64,000 nucleotides of DNA, from contig CAJUMC010000012.1 of the NCBI GenBank assembly GCA_910587085.1, positions 8,110 to 72,109 on the forward strand. The letters run 5' to 3'. Below are positions 1 through 8,707 of this stretch, one piece after another. Under the pieces are notes generated by a model that was not told where the DNA came from, ran no database searches, and saw only the letters and a program-made list of their open reading frames with translations. The position numbers were made by a program, and so were the translations under genes. Each line of letters opens with the position of its first letter. The first letter of the stretch is position 1. The DNA comes from an uncultured Lachnospiraceae bacterium (GTDB lineage Bacteria; Bacillota; Clostridia; Lachnospirales; Lachnospiraceae).

Positions 1-1374
1 ACTGGCGTTCCCAGGCCCCCGGTATGTAATGTAAATCGCCTGCTTCCCGTCCGGCAGGGAAAGCTCCGCTGAATAATCCTCCCAAACATTCGAATACTGC
101 ACCGGAATCCGCGCGAGCACCTCCCCGTCCCAGCGGTTCCGGATCTCAAAGGCGCCGTTCGCGTAGCCGCGCGCACTGACGGTGATTTTACGCACGGACC
201 GGCAGTCAAAATATTTAAAGCCCGCCGACGCCGAATCGGTAATATTGGCAATATAACCATTCTCCTCGTCGCCGTCCCTGCCGTCCTGCATGATTTTTGG
301 GAAGCGGTCGCCGCCGACATAGACGGACGGCTCCTTCGTAAACAGACTGCAGGCCAGATAAGCCGGATATTCTCCCTTTCCCGGGAGCGGACCGCCGTTG
401 AGCCCGCAGGAGGTCAGCTCTGCCTGCGGGATGCTGCCGTCCGCCGCAAAGCAGATTTCTTCCGCGCAGCCCTGCCGGCTGTACCAGGTGCCGTTTGTGT
501 GACGATGATAGAAAATATACCATTTACCGGCAATTTCCACAATGCTGCCATGGTTGTTTGCGCCGTAGGCCATCGGCAGATCCGCCGGCTTGTAGCTGTC
601 AATATGGAGGTCGCAGTTGCTTACCAGAACCCCGCCGTAACGGAATTTCCCAAGCGGACTGTCCGACGTCGCATAACAGAGCTCGTGCATCACCTCCGAG
701 GAATAAACGAAATAATAGGTGTCTCCCCGTTTCCGGATCGAAGATGCCTCAAAGAAGGCATGCCCTTCAAAGCCCGTGCCCGCGCTGTATTCCGAGCCGG
801 GAACGACAAGCGCCGGCGCCTCCTTGATCGTGAGCATATCCGGCTCGAGCACCGTAACCATCGCCCCGGTTCGGGAGCGGTCTCCCCGCCCGCAGAAGCC
901 CGTATACAGATAGGTAAGACCGTTCTCCGTAAGCACGCCCGGATCAAACTGCGGCTCATCTCCTGCTCTTTCGCCGAGCCTTGTCCCGTCCGGATAATGC
1001 ACATAGCCGAGAAAGCGGTAGCGCCCTGCCGGCGTATCACTCACCGCCACGGATACCACGGAAACATGATCAAGCACATAGTAAAGATAGTATTTTCCGT
1101 CCGGTCCGACCGTAACATCCGGCGCATACAGGCACATTTTTCCGTCTCTGTTCAGCGGATCCTCCGTCTTCGGATAGATAACGCCCTCATAGCGCCAGTT
1201 TCCCAGATCATCCTCCGGCGCGGACCAGCAGACATAATCTCCCAGGCAGAACACATGCCCGTTGTAATAGTCGTGAGAGCCGTACACGTAGACCCTGCCG
1301 TCAAAAACGTACGGCTCCGCGTCCGGTATGTACTCCCAGGAAGGTAAATAAGGATTGAACGCACATTTCTTCAT
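1..1374 (-). CDS. Glycoside hydrolase family 43 protein, 3' end outside window
   Basis: A frame open for 458 codons runs off the left edge, so the C-terminus is missing. The first ~320 residues read as a GH43 five-bladed beta-propeller: DAEPYVFDGRVYVYGSHD near residue 18 holds the likely catalytic base, YAPDVTVGPDGKYYLYY lies near residue 83, and FFEASSIRKRGDTYYF has the likely acid Glu at about 209. The part after residue ~370 looks like a carbohydrate-binding beta-sandwich of the kind often fused to GH43. The family removes arabinose or xylose units from plant polysaccharides; the exact substrate cannot be read. There is no signal peptide, so a cytoplasmic role on imported oligosaccharides is likely. 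The ATG follows AAAGGAG by 9 bases. It is divergent from the BTAD regulator, which may control it (inference). Confidence 0.85.
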   Translation of the reverse strand, partial: MKKCAFNPYLPSWEYIPDAEPYVFDGRVYVYGSHDYYNGHVFCLGDYVCWSAPEDDLGNWRYEGVIYPKTEDPLNRDGKMCLYAPDVTVGPDGKYYLYYVLDHVSVVSVAVSDTPAGRYRFLGYVHYPDGTRLGERAGDEPQFDPGVLTENGLTYLYTGFCGRGDRSRTGAMVTVLEPDMLTIKEAPALVVPGSEYSAGTGFEGHAFFEASSIRKRGDTYYFVYSSEVMHELCYATSDSPLGKFRYGGVLVSNCDLHIDSYKPADLPMAYGANNHGSIVEIAGKWYIFYHRHTNGTWYSRQGCAEEICFAADGSIPQAELTSCGLNGGPLPGKGEYPAYLACSLFTKEPSVYVGGDRFPKIMQDGRDGDEENGYIANITDSASAGFKYFDCRSVRKITVSARGYANGAFEIRNRWDGEVLARIPVQYSNVWEDYSAELSLPDGKQAIYITYRGPGNAS

Positions 1375-1488
1375 CAACTGTACTCCTTTCCCTTATGGCG
1401 CAGGAAGCTGCCCGGCACTGCTCCGCTTTGCGGTCAGAAACCGCCGCTCCGGCTTATCCTCCGGAGCCTGTAAACGCCTGCGCCATAA

Positions 1489-1526
1489 CAAAATAAAAAG
1501 TCCGAACGAAACGTTCCGGCTTTTTT
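1489..1526 (-). terminator. Terminator-like hairpin in the GH43 leader
   Basis: CCGAACG (1502-1508) pairs with CGTTCCGG (1512-1519), with one bulge. On the plus strand it is followed by six T; on the minus strand it is followed by CTTTTTATTTTG. In the GH43 transcript it would lie between the candidate promoter and the start codon, as an attenuator would. It could instead simply stop antisense transcription. Confidence 0.5.
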
Positions 1527-1751
1527 CCTTTGAGGTTGTTCAAAATGACAAAAACTCATGGCTGTTACCATGATATATTTATAAGTTTACACCAAGTTGC
1601 TTTCCAAAGAAAAAGCAAATATTACTTTCTTTCCTTCATTTCTTGCTTTATTTCCTTTTTTCTACAAACACATATTTATCTTATCCTGAAACTTCTGCCT
1701 TGGAAACTAAAAATCCGCCGCATTTTATGTTTTTTTGCAGGTATGCAGTCG

Positions 1752-1780
1752 TTGACATCCGCCTCAAAACACAATATAAT
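1752..1780 (+). promoter_or_regulatory. Sigma-A type promoter of the BTAD regulator gene
   Basis: Perfect -35 TTGACA (1752-1757) and -10 TATAAT (1775-1780) separated by 17 bases. The implied leader is about 90 nt before the start codon at 1880. Confidence 0.85.
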
Positions 1781-1879
1781 TGTATTATCGAACAGATTTT
1801 CTTAAAGTGATCGGCTCTGCCGCGGCGCCGCGGACAGAATTCGGCGCTGTGCCGGGTATTTTCGGAAAGGATGCGCGTC

Positions 1880-3205
1880 ATGAAGAACAGAATTCAGATA
1901 AGAATGCTCGGAGAATTTTCGCTTGCCTGCGGCGATTGCATTGTCTCCGATAAGGATAACCGCTCGAAAAAGGTTTGGACGCTTCTGGAATACCTGATCG
2001 CGTTTCACACGGCTGAAATTTCCCGTGAAACACTGCTCGGGCTGCTCTGGCCGTGCGCGGAGGGCGGCATCGACTCGGAAAATGCCCTGAAAACGCTCCT
2101 GCACCGCGCCCGCGCCGTTCTCGATTCGCTCGGCGGCGCACCTCAGAAGCTGATCCTGCACCGCCGCGGCGCGTTTCAATGGAACAATTCCGCCGATTTT
2201 GAGCTGGATCTTGATCTGTTTCACCATGCCTGCTCCTCGGCCTCCGATCCGGAGCTTTCCGACGAAGAACAGCTTGAATTCTGTGTCAGCGCGTTCCGCC
2301 TGTACCGCGGACGCTTTCTCCCGAAAAACACGGAGGACGACTGGGTAATCCCGGTTGCGGAATATTATCACTCTCTGTACATCGCGACGGTACACCGCAT
2401 GATTGAGCTCCTCATATCGCGCAGCCGTTTTGACGAAGTGATCCGCACTGCTTCCGCCGCCTCCGCCATCGACCCATACGACGAGCTGCTTCACTATCAC
2501 CTGATCCGCAGTCTGTATATGACAGGGCGGCGCAGGGACGCGGTGGAGCGCTATCACGAGGTTCTCCGGCTTTTCTATGATAAATTCGGCATCAATCCCT
2601 CTGAGGATATTACAAATCTATACAAAGAAATTATCCGGGAGGAGCTTTTTCCTGTCGCGGACCTGAATATTATCAAAGGGCAGCTGCGGGAGCACAATGC
2701 AAAAAAACGTGCCTATTTCTGCGATTTTTCCGTATTCAAGAACTTTTATCACGTCGAGGCGCGCAGCGCGCTGAGAAGCGGTTTGTCCGTTTTTCTCTGC
2801 CTGATTACGCTTGAGCCTGCAGGCGGCGCGTCAAAGCCGTCGGAAGGCAATTCGCTGATGGCCTCCGCCATGGCCCGGATGGCCGACACCATCGGACAGT
2901 CTCTGCGCGCCGGCGATGTCTACGCACGCTACTCGGCCTGCCAGTACATTATTATGGTCTCAGCAGCCAGCTACGAAAACTGCACCAAAATAGGCCAGCG
3001 TATCACGGAGGGCTTTTCATCTCTGAAACCGAAGCTCAGCGTTCGCGTCTTCTTCACGCTGAGCGAGCTGGAACCCCTTCTGTTTGAGAGCGACCCGCAC
3101 GCAGGGCGCAGGCCGGGATCCGCAGAACGCACCGGTCGGAACCCAGAGGAATCCGCGTCAGACGATGCCGCTGCCCGGCCCGCCGCCGATAAAATGCCGG
3201 TCTGA
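1880..3205 (+). CDS. BTAD-domain (SARP/AfsR-like) transcriptional regulator
   Basis: This is a 441-residue protein. Residues ~4-95 form an OmpR-type winged helix (IQIRMLGEFSLACGD, then KVWTLLEYLIAF). Residues ~95-250 are the bacterial transcriptional activation domain, built of helical TPR-like repeats (VERYHEVLRLFYDKFGINPS). The last ~170 residues resemble a GGDEF fold without catalytic residues: GDVYARYSACQYIIMV sits where the GGDEF signature should be. It probably binds DNA and responds to an unknown signal. An in-frame ATG at 1871 touches the Shine-Dalgarno GGAAAGG (1864-1870), so ATG 1880, 9 bases downstream, is preferred. The divergent GH43 gene is the nearest candidate target (inference). 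Confidence 0.82.
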   Translation: MKNRIQIRMLGEFSLACGDCIVSDKDNRSKKVWTLLEYLIAFHTAEISRETLLGLLWPCAEGGIDSENALKTLLHRARAVLDSLGGAPQKLILHRRGAFQWNNSADFELDLDLFHHACSSASDPELSDEEQLEFCVSAFRLYRGRFLPKNTEDDWVIPVAEYYHSLYIATVHRMIELLISRSRFDEVIRTASAASAIDPYDELLHYHLIRSLYMTGRRRDAVERYHEVLRLFYDKFGINPSEDITNLYKEIIREELFPVADLNIIKGQLREHNAKKRAYFCDFSVFKNFYHVEARSALRSGLSVFLCLITLEPAGGASKPSEGNSLMASAMARMADTIGQSLRAGDVYARYSACQYIIMVSAASYENCTKIGQRITEGFSSLKPKLSVRVFFTLSELEPLLFESDPHAGRRPGSAERTGRNPEESASDDAAARPAADKMPV

Positions 3206-3222
3206 CTCCCCGCCGGATCAGG

Positions 3223-3270
3223 AACGGCCGCACCGGACAGTCTTAAAAAGCTGTCCGGTGCGGCCGTTTT
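3223..3270 (+). terminator. Rho-independent terminator of the BTAD gene
   Basis: An 18-bp perfect inverted repeat (3223-3240 with 3251-3268), loop of 10 bases, followed by TTTT. It lies between convergent genes, the regulator and tex; the plus-strand orientation has the better T-run. Confidence 0.9.
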
Positions 3271-3287
3271 GAAACTGCTCTGCAAAA

Positions 3288-5723
3288 TCATAAAATCATA
3301 GTAAGCTGAATTCTTTTTTTCTGCAGATCAACGCTCATAACCTTCACCTCGATGATATCCCCGACGCTCACTACATCCAGCGGATGCTTGACAAACCGGT
3401 TCTTCGCCATCTGGGATATGTGTACGAGCCCGTCCTGGTGAACACCGATATCGACGAACGCCCCGAAATCAATGACATTGCGCACGGTTCCCTTGAGCAC
3501 CATGCCCTCCGCCAGATCCTTCATCTCCAGCACATCCGTGCGCAGGATCGGTTTCGGCATCTCATCGCGCGGGTCGCGGCCAGGCTTTTCCAGCTCCCGG
3601 ATAATATCGCTCAGCGTGATCTCACCGATGCCCAGCTCCGCGGCCAGCTTCTTTTTATCGCGGATCAGCGAACCGAGCTGGGATAAGCCGCCATTCTTTG
3701 CAGCAGCTCCGTTTCCGGCATGTCCTTTGCTGCCTGACGTATCTTCTTTGATCTCTCTGCGGCTGCCGGCCGTTTTTTCTTCAGCCCGCCGTCCCGCCGT
3801 TCCATCCGCCGGCGCACCGTTCATTGCCTTCATCAGCAGCCGTCCCATGGCGGTATCCGCACTGCGCACCTGGACGGTTTTTTCTCTTTTCCGGCCCTCC
3901 CGGCGTTCTCCCGCGGTCTGCTCCGCTGCCTTTTCTGCTTTTTTGGCCTGCGCCTGCGCGCTCCTTGTTTCCGCCTGCAGTTTTTTGATATCGGCGGCCG
4001 TAAATCCAAGGCTTTCCAGCAGCTTTTCCGCCGCCGCGTACGACTCCGGATGGACGCTTGTCGCGTCGAGCGGGTTCGCCCCGTCAATAATGCGCAGGAA
4101 GCCGGCGCACTGCTCAAACGCCTTCGGGCCAAGCTTCGGCACCTTCAGCAGCTGCTGCCTTGTACGGAACTTCCCGTTTTCCTCGCGGTACGAAACAATA
4201 TTCTTTGCAATCGGCTTCGTAATTCCGGAAATATACTCCAGCAGCGCCGCCGATGCCGTGTTCAGATCGACGCCGACCCGGTTCACGCAGTCCTCCACAA
4301 CACCTGTCAGAGCATCGCTCAGCTTCTTCTGGTTCATATCGTGCTGATACTGCCCGACGCCGATCGCCTTCGGCTCAATTTTGACAAGCTCCGCCAGCGG
4401 ATCCTGCAGACGTCTCGCGATCGAGGCCGCACTGCGCTGTGCGACGTCGAAATCCGGAAATTCCTCCGTCGCCAGCTTGCTTGCCGAATAGACGCTCGCG
4501 CCGGCTTCGCTGACAATGACGTACTGCACCGGCCGGTCAAGCTCCTTCAGCAGCTCGACGATAACCTGCTCGGATTCGCGGGAAGCGGTGCCGTTGCCGA
4601 CGGAAATCAGCGTGATATTGTATTTTTCAATCAGACGCTTTACAATGCGCTTCGCCTCGTCCACTCTGGCTTTCGAGGCGGCCACAGGATAGATTACCGC
4701 CGTATCGAGCACCTTGCCGGTCGCGTCGACCACGGCAAGCTTGCAGCCCGTCCGGATGCCCGGATCCCAGCCGAGCACAACCTGCCCGGCGATCGGCGGC
4801 TGCATCAGAAGCTGCCCGAGATTACGTCCGAAGACATGGATGGCGCCGTCCTCCGCTTTTTCGGTCAGCTCATTTCGGATCTCCCGCTCGATCGCCGGTG
4901 CGATCAGCCGGTCGTAGCTGTCGCGGATCACTGTGCGGATCGCCTCCTCCGTAACCGGGTTGCCTTTTTTAATCACGGCGTTCTCCAGATACGAAACAAT
5001 CCGGCTCTCCGGAGCTATAATCTTCACGGTGAGTACCTTCTCGGCCTCGCCGCGGTTCAGCGCCAGCACGCGGTGCCCGGCAAGCTTGTCAAGCTTTTCC
5101 TCGAAATGGTAGTACATTTCATATACTGTTTCTGCCGTATCATCCTTCGCCTCAGAGCGGATGCTTCCAGCCTCACCCGTCAGCCTGCGGATCTGAATGC
5201 GGTATTCGGCCTCGTCCGAAACGCGCTCTGCGAGAATGTCCATCGCACCCTGCAGGGCCTCCTGCACGGACGCCACCTCTTTTTCGGTGCTGACATACCC
5301 GGCCGCAGTCTCAGACAGCGGTGTTTTCGTCTCCTGCTGCCAGATCAGATCCGCCAGCGGCTCCAGCCCCTTCTCCTTCGCAATCGTTGCTCTCGTGCGG
5401 CGCTTCGGGCGGTACGGACGGTACAGATCCTCTACCACGACCATTGTCTCCGCCGCCAGGATTGCCGCCCGCAGCTCCTCCGTCAGCTTTCCCTGCTCCT
5501 CGATGCTGCCGAGCACCTGCTGCTTTTTCTCCTCGAGATTGCGAAGATAGATCAGCCGCTCCGAAAGATTCCGCAGCACCTCGTCGTTGAGCGAGCCAGT
5601 CGCTTCCTTGCGGTAGCGCGCGATAAACGGGATTGTATTTCCTTCGTCAATCAGTTTTACGGCTGCCTCCGCCTGTTCCCGCCGGATTCCAAGCTCCGCT
5701 CTCAATTTTTCAATGATATCCAT
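3288..5723 (-). CDS. tex: Tex family RNA-binding transcription accessory protein
   Basis: An 811-residue Tex protein: helical N-terminus (FIARYRKEATGSLNDE, DLYRPYRPKRRTRA), a YqgF-like RNase H fold (VLGWDPGIRTGCKLAVVD), a helix-hairpin-helix region (VGVDLNTASAALLEYISGI) and a C-terminal S1 domain (VLKGTVRNVIDFGAFVDIG, ~residues 740-808). Tex binds nucleic acid in the cytoplasm and is implicated in transcription and RNA turnover. Homologues are usually ~710-730 residues; here a Lys/Glu/Gly/Ala-rich stretch of ~100 residues (~585-685) precedes the S1 domain. An upstream TTG at 5729 sits only 4 bases from GGAG; ATG 5723 has a 10-base spacing and is preferred. It follows xylB closely but is not obviously related in function. 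Confidence 0.93.
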   Translation of the reverse strand: MDIIEKLRAELGIRREQAEAAVKLIDEGNTIPFIARYRKEATGSLNDEVLRNLSERLIYLRNLEEKKQQVLGSIEEQGKLTEELRAAILAAETMVVVEDLYRPYRPKRRTRATIAKEKGLEPLADLIWQQETKTPLSETAAGYVSTEKEVASVQEALQGAMDILAERVSDEAEYRIQIRRLTGEAGSIRSEAKDDTAETVYEMYYHFEEKLDKLAGHRVLALNRGEAEKVLTVKIIAPESRIVSYLENAVIKKGNPVTEEAIRTVIRDSYDRLIAPAIEREIRNELTEKAEDGAIHVFGRNLGQLLMQPPIAGQVVLGWDPGIRTGCKLAVVDATGKVLDTAVIYPVAASKARVDEAKRIVKRLIEKYNITLISVGNGTASRESEQVIVELLKELDRPVQYVIVSEAGASVYSASKLATEEFPDFDVAQRSAASIARRLQDPLAELVKIEPKAIGVGQYQHDMNQKKLSDALTGVVEDCVNRVGVDLNTASAALLEYISGITKPIAKNIVSYREENGKFRTRQQLLKVPKLGPKAFEQCAGFLRIIDGANPLDATSVHPESYAAAEKLLESLGFTAADIKKLQAETRSAQAQAKKAEKAAEQTAGERREGRKREKTVQVRSADTAMGRLLMKAMNGAPADGTAGRRAEEKTAGSRREIKEDTSGSKGHAGNGAAAKNGGLSQLGSLIRDKKKLAAELGIGEITLSDIIRELEKPGRDPRDEMPKPILRTDVLEMKDLAEGMVLKGTVRNVIDFGAFVDIGVHQDGLVHISQMAKNRFVKHPLDVVSVGDIIEVKVMSVDLQKKRIQLTMIL

Positions 5724-5748
5724 TTGCAAATAACTCCATTTCCGTTTC

Positions 5749-7221
5749 CTACTTTACGATCTCGTCGTAAACCGGACGAAGCGCCGGATAGATCTTCCGG
5801 AACACCTGATATTTCTTTTCGTATTTCTCCACGAGCTCCTGCTCCTGCTCCGTCGTGCTCACCACCTTGATCAGCTTCGCAGCCGCCTCCTCCACGGAAG
5901 CAAATCTGCCGCAGCCGACCGCCGCCAGAATTGCCGCACCGAAGCCCGGTCCCTCGGCACTGTTGATTTTATCCACCTTGACATTCATAATGTTGGCCAC
6001 AATCCTGCACCAGAGCGGGCTCTTCGCGCCGCCGCCGTTCAGACGAACACGCTCGATTTTCACCCCGAAGGAGCGGGCAATTTCGAGTGCGTCGCGCAGG
6101 GCGAAGGTGACGCCCTCCAGCACCGCCTCGGTCATATCGGCGCGCGTCGTATCCATTGTCATGCCGACAAACGTGCCCCTCGCGTTCGGATTGTTGTGCG
6201 GCGTGCGCTCGCCCATCAGGTACGGCAGGAAAAATACCTGATTGTCCCCGAGCCTGCGGATGCCCTCCTGTTCCTTCGGATAATCCTTCGTTCCGATAAT
6301 CTCGTCCATCCACCATTTGTTTGCGGAAGCTGCGGACAGCATGCAGCCGAGAAAATGATATCTGCCGTTCGCGTGGGCGAAGGAATGCATTGCATTTTCG
6401 GCATCTACGGCAAATTCGTCCGTCGCGATAAACACCGTGCCGGAGGTGCCGAGCGATACGCTGCACATACCGTGCTCCAGCGTGCCGGTGCCGACTGCTC
6501 CGGCGGCATTGTCGCCCGCTCCGGCGATTACGCGCACGCTCTCCGGAAGCTCCAGCTCCGCCGCCGACTGCGCCGTCAGCGTACCGACCGCCTGGTAGGA
6601 TTCAAATACCCTTGCAAGCTGTTCCTCGCGGATGCCGACGATATCCATCATCTCCTTTGACCAGCACTTGTTTTTTACGTCAAACAGCAGCATGCCGGAG
6701 GCATCGGAGACATCCGTGCAGTGAACGCCGGAAAGCCGGTACGCCAGATAATCCTTCGGCAGCATAATTTTCTCGATTTTCGTAAAAATCTCCGGCTCGT
6801 GCTTTTTCACCCACAGAAGCTTCGGTGCCGTGAAGCCGGTGAGCGCCATATTGGCCGTGTACGCGGAAATTTTTTCTCTGCCGACCGTAATATTCAGATA
6901 ATCGCATTCCTCCTGCGTGCGGCCGTCATTCCAGAGAATGGCCGGACGAAGCACATGGTCGTCCCTGTCAAGAATGACAAGTCCGTGCATCTGGCCCCCG
7001 AAACTGATGCCGTCCACCTGACTGCGGTCAAATCCGTCGAGCAGCTCCTTCATTCCCGACACAAACTGCTCCCACCAGTCCTCCGGCTTCTGCTCCGACC
7101 AGCCAGGCTTCGGGAAGTACAGCGGATACTCCCTCGTGACAATGTTTTTGATTTCTCCGTTTTCCTCCATCAGCAAAAGCTTGACCGAGGAAGTTCCAAG
7201 ATCCACACCTACATAAAGCAT
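5749..7221 (-). CDS. xylB: Xylulokinase
   Basis: A 490-residue FGGY-family carbohydrate kinase. It starts MLYVGVDLGTSSVKLLLM (phosphate-1 loop) and has MHGLVILDRDDHVLRPAILW, typical of xylulokinase, then AGAGDNAAGAVGTG and LNGGGAKSPLWCRI for ATP binding. It phosphorylates D-xylulose with ATP to D-xylulose 5-phosphate in the cytoplasm, feeding the pentose phosphate route. The open frame extends seven codons upstream, but those codons cover the Shine-Dalgarno GGAGG; ATG 7221, 7 bases after it, is the start. It is divergent from a ROK-type XylR gene with a shared control region. No xylA lies in the window. Confidence 0.95.
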   Translation of the reverse strand: MLYVGVDLGTSSVKLLLMEENGEIKNIVTREYPLYFPKPGWSEQKPEDWWEQFVSGMKELLDGFDRSQVDGISFGGQMHGLVILDRDDHVLRPAILWNDGRTQEECDYLNITVGREKISAYTANMALTGFTAPKLLWVKKHEPEIFTKIEKIMLPKDYLAYRLSGVHCTDVSDASGMLLFDVKNKCWSKEMMDIVGIREEQLARVFESYQAVGTLTAQSAAELELPESVRVIAGAGDNAAGAVGTGTLEHGMCSVSLGTSGTVFIATDEFAVDAENAMHSFAHANGRYHFLGCMLSAASANKWWMDEIIGTKDYPKEQEGIRRLGDNQVFFLPYLMGERTPHNNPNARGTFVGMTMDTTRADMTEAVLEGVTFALRDALEIARSFGVKIERVRLNGGGAKSPLWCRIVANIMNVKVDKINSAEGPGFGAAILAAVGCGRFASVEEAAAKLIKVVSTTEQEQELVEKYEKKYQVFRKIYPALRPVYDEIVK

Positions 7222-7256
7222 ACCTTTTCCTCCATTGCTCATTATTCTTTTTATTT

Positions 7257-7324
7257 GTTTATTTACTAAACTTATTATGTATGCTACACTGTTTCATGAT
7301 AACAATTCTCCGGCATTTTGTCAA
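7257..7324 (-). promoter_or_regulatory. xylB/xylR divergent promoters with candidate XylR operator
   Basis: The xylB promoter on the minus strand is TTGACA (7319-7324), 17 bases, TATCAT (7296-7301). The xylR promoter on the plus strand is TTTACT (7262-7267), 17 bases, TACACT (7285-7290). An inverted repeat, GTTTA (7257-7261) and TAAAC (7267-7271) with 5 bases between, overlaps the xylR -35 box and lies about 20-30 bases downstream of the xylB start site. GTTTA/TAAAC half-sites fit known Firmicute XylR operators, so one bound repressor could block both promoters (inference). Confidence 0.7.
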
Positions 7325-7360
7325 TCAATCTGTCGCGGTTCAAACGAAAGGAGTTCCCCC

Positions 7361-8530
7361 ATGGAAGCATACAAAAACAGCTATATCCGAAGCCTGAATT
7401 CCCGGCTTGTGCTGGAGCATGTAATCCAGCTCGGTCCGATCTCCCGCGCGGAGCTGGCCCGGCAGACCGGCCTGACAAAAGCAACCGTATCCGCCATCAC
7501 CGCGGAGCTGATTTCCGCCGGGCTTGCCGCCGAACTCGGCAGCGGCGACGCCGCGCTCGGGCGCAGGCCGATTCTGCTCGGCTTCTGCCGCCGGGCCAGC
7601 TTTGCCGTAAGCATTGATATCGGGCCGGACCGCATCCGCGCGCTGGCCGCCGACCTGCTCGGGGACGTACTTCTGTTCCGGCATCTGCTAACGCCGGACG
7701 CGTCCGGGCTGATTGCCGCCCTGGCGGAGCTGATTGCTTCCATGCAGGCTGCGGTCGCTCCCCTGCTGCCGGAACAGACGCACGGACTCTGCGGCATTGC
7801 GCTCGGAATTCACGGTGTCGTGTGCGGTTCCAGGATCTCCTTCTCGCCTCATTACCGCATGGAGCAGCTTCCGATAGCGGCGGAACTCGAACAGCGGTTC
7901 CGGGTACCGGTCATCATCGACAACGAAGCAAACCTGGCAGTTACCGGCGAGGCCGCCTTTCTCCCGCCGGCCGACCGCAGCATTGCCGCGCTCAGCATCC
8001 ACTCCGGCGTAGGCGCCGGTCTGCTGCTGAACGGCCGTCTGTACACCGGCTACTTGGGCGGCGCCGGCGAATTCGGGCATACGATCCTTGTGCCGGGCGG
8101 CAGGCCGTGTGCCTGCGGAAGACTCGGCTGCCTTGAACAGTACGTTTCCGAGCGCGCGCTCACCGCGGACTATGCCGCCCGCACGGGCCGCGCAGGGGCG
8201 GATTACATGCTGCTGTCCGACGGTATCCGGGCACAGAAAAAAGAGGCTGCGGATACAGTGGATACTTATCTCTACTATCTTTCCATCTGCATCAACAACC
8301 TCGTACAGGCATACGATCCGGAGCTTATATTTATTTCGGACCGTCTTCTTTCAGACTTCCCGGAGCTGCTGACCGTACTTTCTGCCCGCTGCTTTGGCCT
8401 GGCTTCCCGGCTTCGCCTTTCTCCTCCGGGCCGGAATGCTTCCCTGTACGGCGGAATCCACCGCTGTGTTCGAAAATTCCTGGATATCGGCATGCTTCCC
8501 TTCTGCACTCCGCCGAAACTCCTTCTGTGA
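7361..8530 (+). CDS. xylR: ROK family transcriptional repressor, XylR type
   Basis: A 389-residue protein. Residues ~15-75 are a winged helix (LGPISRAELARQTGLTKATVSAI). The rest is a ROK sugar-sensing domain: SIDIGPDRIRALAADLLGD, the sugar/metal region DNEANLAVTGEA, and the zinc motif CACGRLGCLEQY (~residues 250-260). ROK regulators of this kind bind operators in the absence of sugar and release on binding xylose. The divergent xylulokinase gene is the expected target, probably with autoregulation because the operator candidate overlaps its own -35 box. The ATG lies 7 bases after AAAGGAG; the longer frame starting at 7235 has no ribosome binding site. Confidence 0.9.
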   Translation: MEAYKNSYIRSLNSRLVLEHVIQLGPISRAELARQTGLTKATVSAITAELISAGLAAELGSGDAALGRRPILLGFCRRASFAVSIDIGPDRIRALAADLLGDVLLFRHLLTPDASGLIAALAELIASMQAAVAPLLPEQTHGLCGIALGIHGVVCGSRISFSPHYRMEQLPIAAELEQRFRVPVIIDNEANLAVTGEAAFLPPADRSIAALSIHSGVGAGLLLNGRLYTGYLGGAGEFGHTILVPGGRPCACGRLGCLEQYVSERALTADYAARTGRAGADYMLLSDGIRAQKKEAADTVDTYLYYLSICINNLVQAYDPELIFISDRLLSDFPELLTVLSARCFGLASRLRLSPPGRNASLYGGIHRCVRKFLDIGMLPFCTPPKLLL

Positions 8531-8707
8531 CAGACGCGGATGTTTTTTTCTTCCGCATCGCGTGTTCCCGCACCCTTCTGCTTTACCGCGCTGCCCAGGG
8601 CACCTTTCTGCGCCGCATGCCGCAGCGAACTCTGCTTTTCTCCGGGGCTCTGCCTTTGATATAGTACATATTCACATAATTCACAAGGCTCAGCTCCTGT
8701 TTCCGGC

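Larger units (their letters stand above)
1375..1879. other. Divergent intergenic region between GH43 gene and BTAD regulator
   Basis: About 500 bases without a convincing gene; the middle (1570-1800) is clearly AT-rich. It holds the consensus promoter of the regulator (1752-1780), a weaker candidate promoter for GH43 on the minus strand (TTGGAA at 1602-1607, 18 bases, TATAAA at 1578-1583), a hairpin flanked by T-runs (1489-1526), and a 7-bp hairpin, GCTCCGG (1446-1452) with CCGGAGC (1461-1467). The open frames here lack ribosome binding sites. Confidence 0.6.

Noticed and set aside
1530..1805. 91-codon plus-strand frame
   Set aside because: No ribosome binding site; it runs across the promoter of the next gene.
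8531..8707. Terminator between xylR and the lipid kinase gene
   Set aside because: Arms ACGCGGATG and CATCGCGT pair only with a bulge, and the T-run is in the loop, not after the stem.
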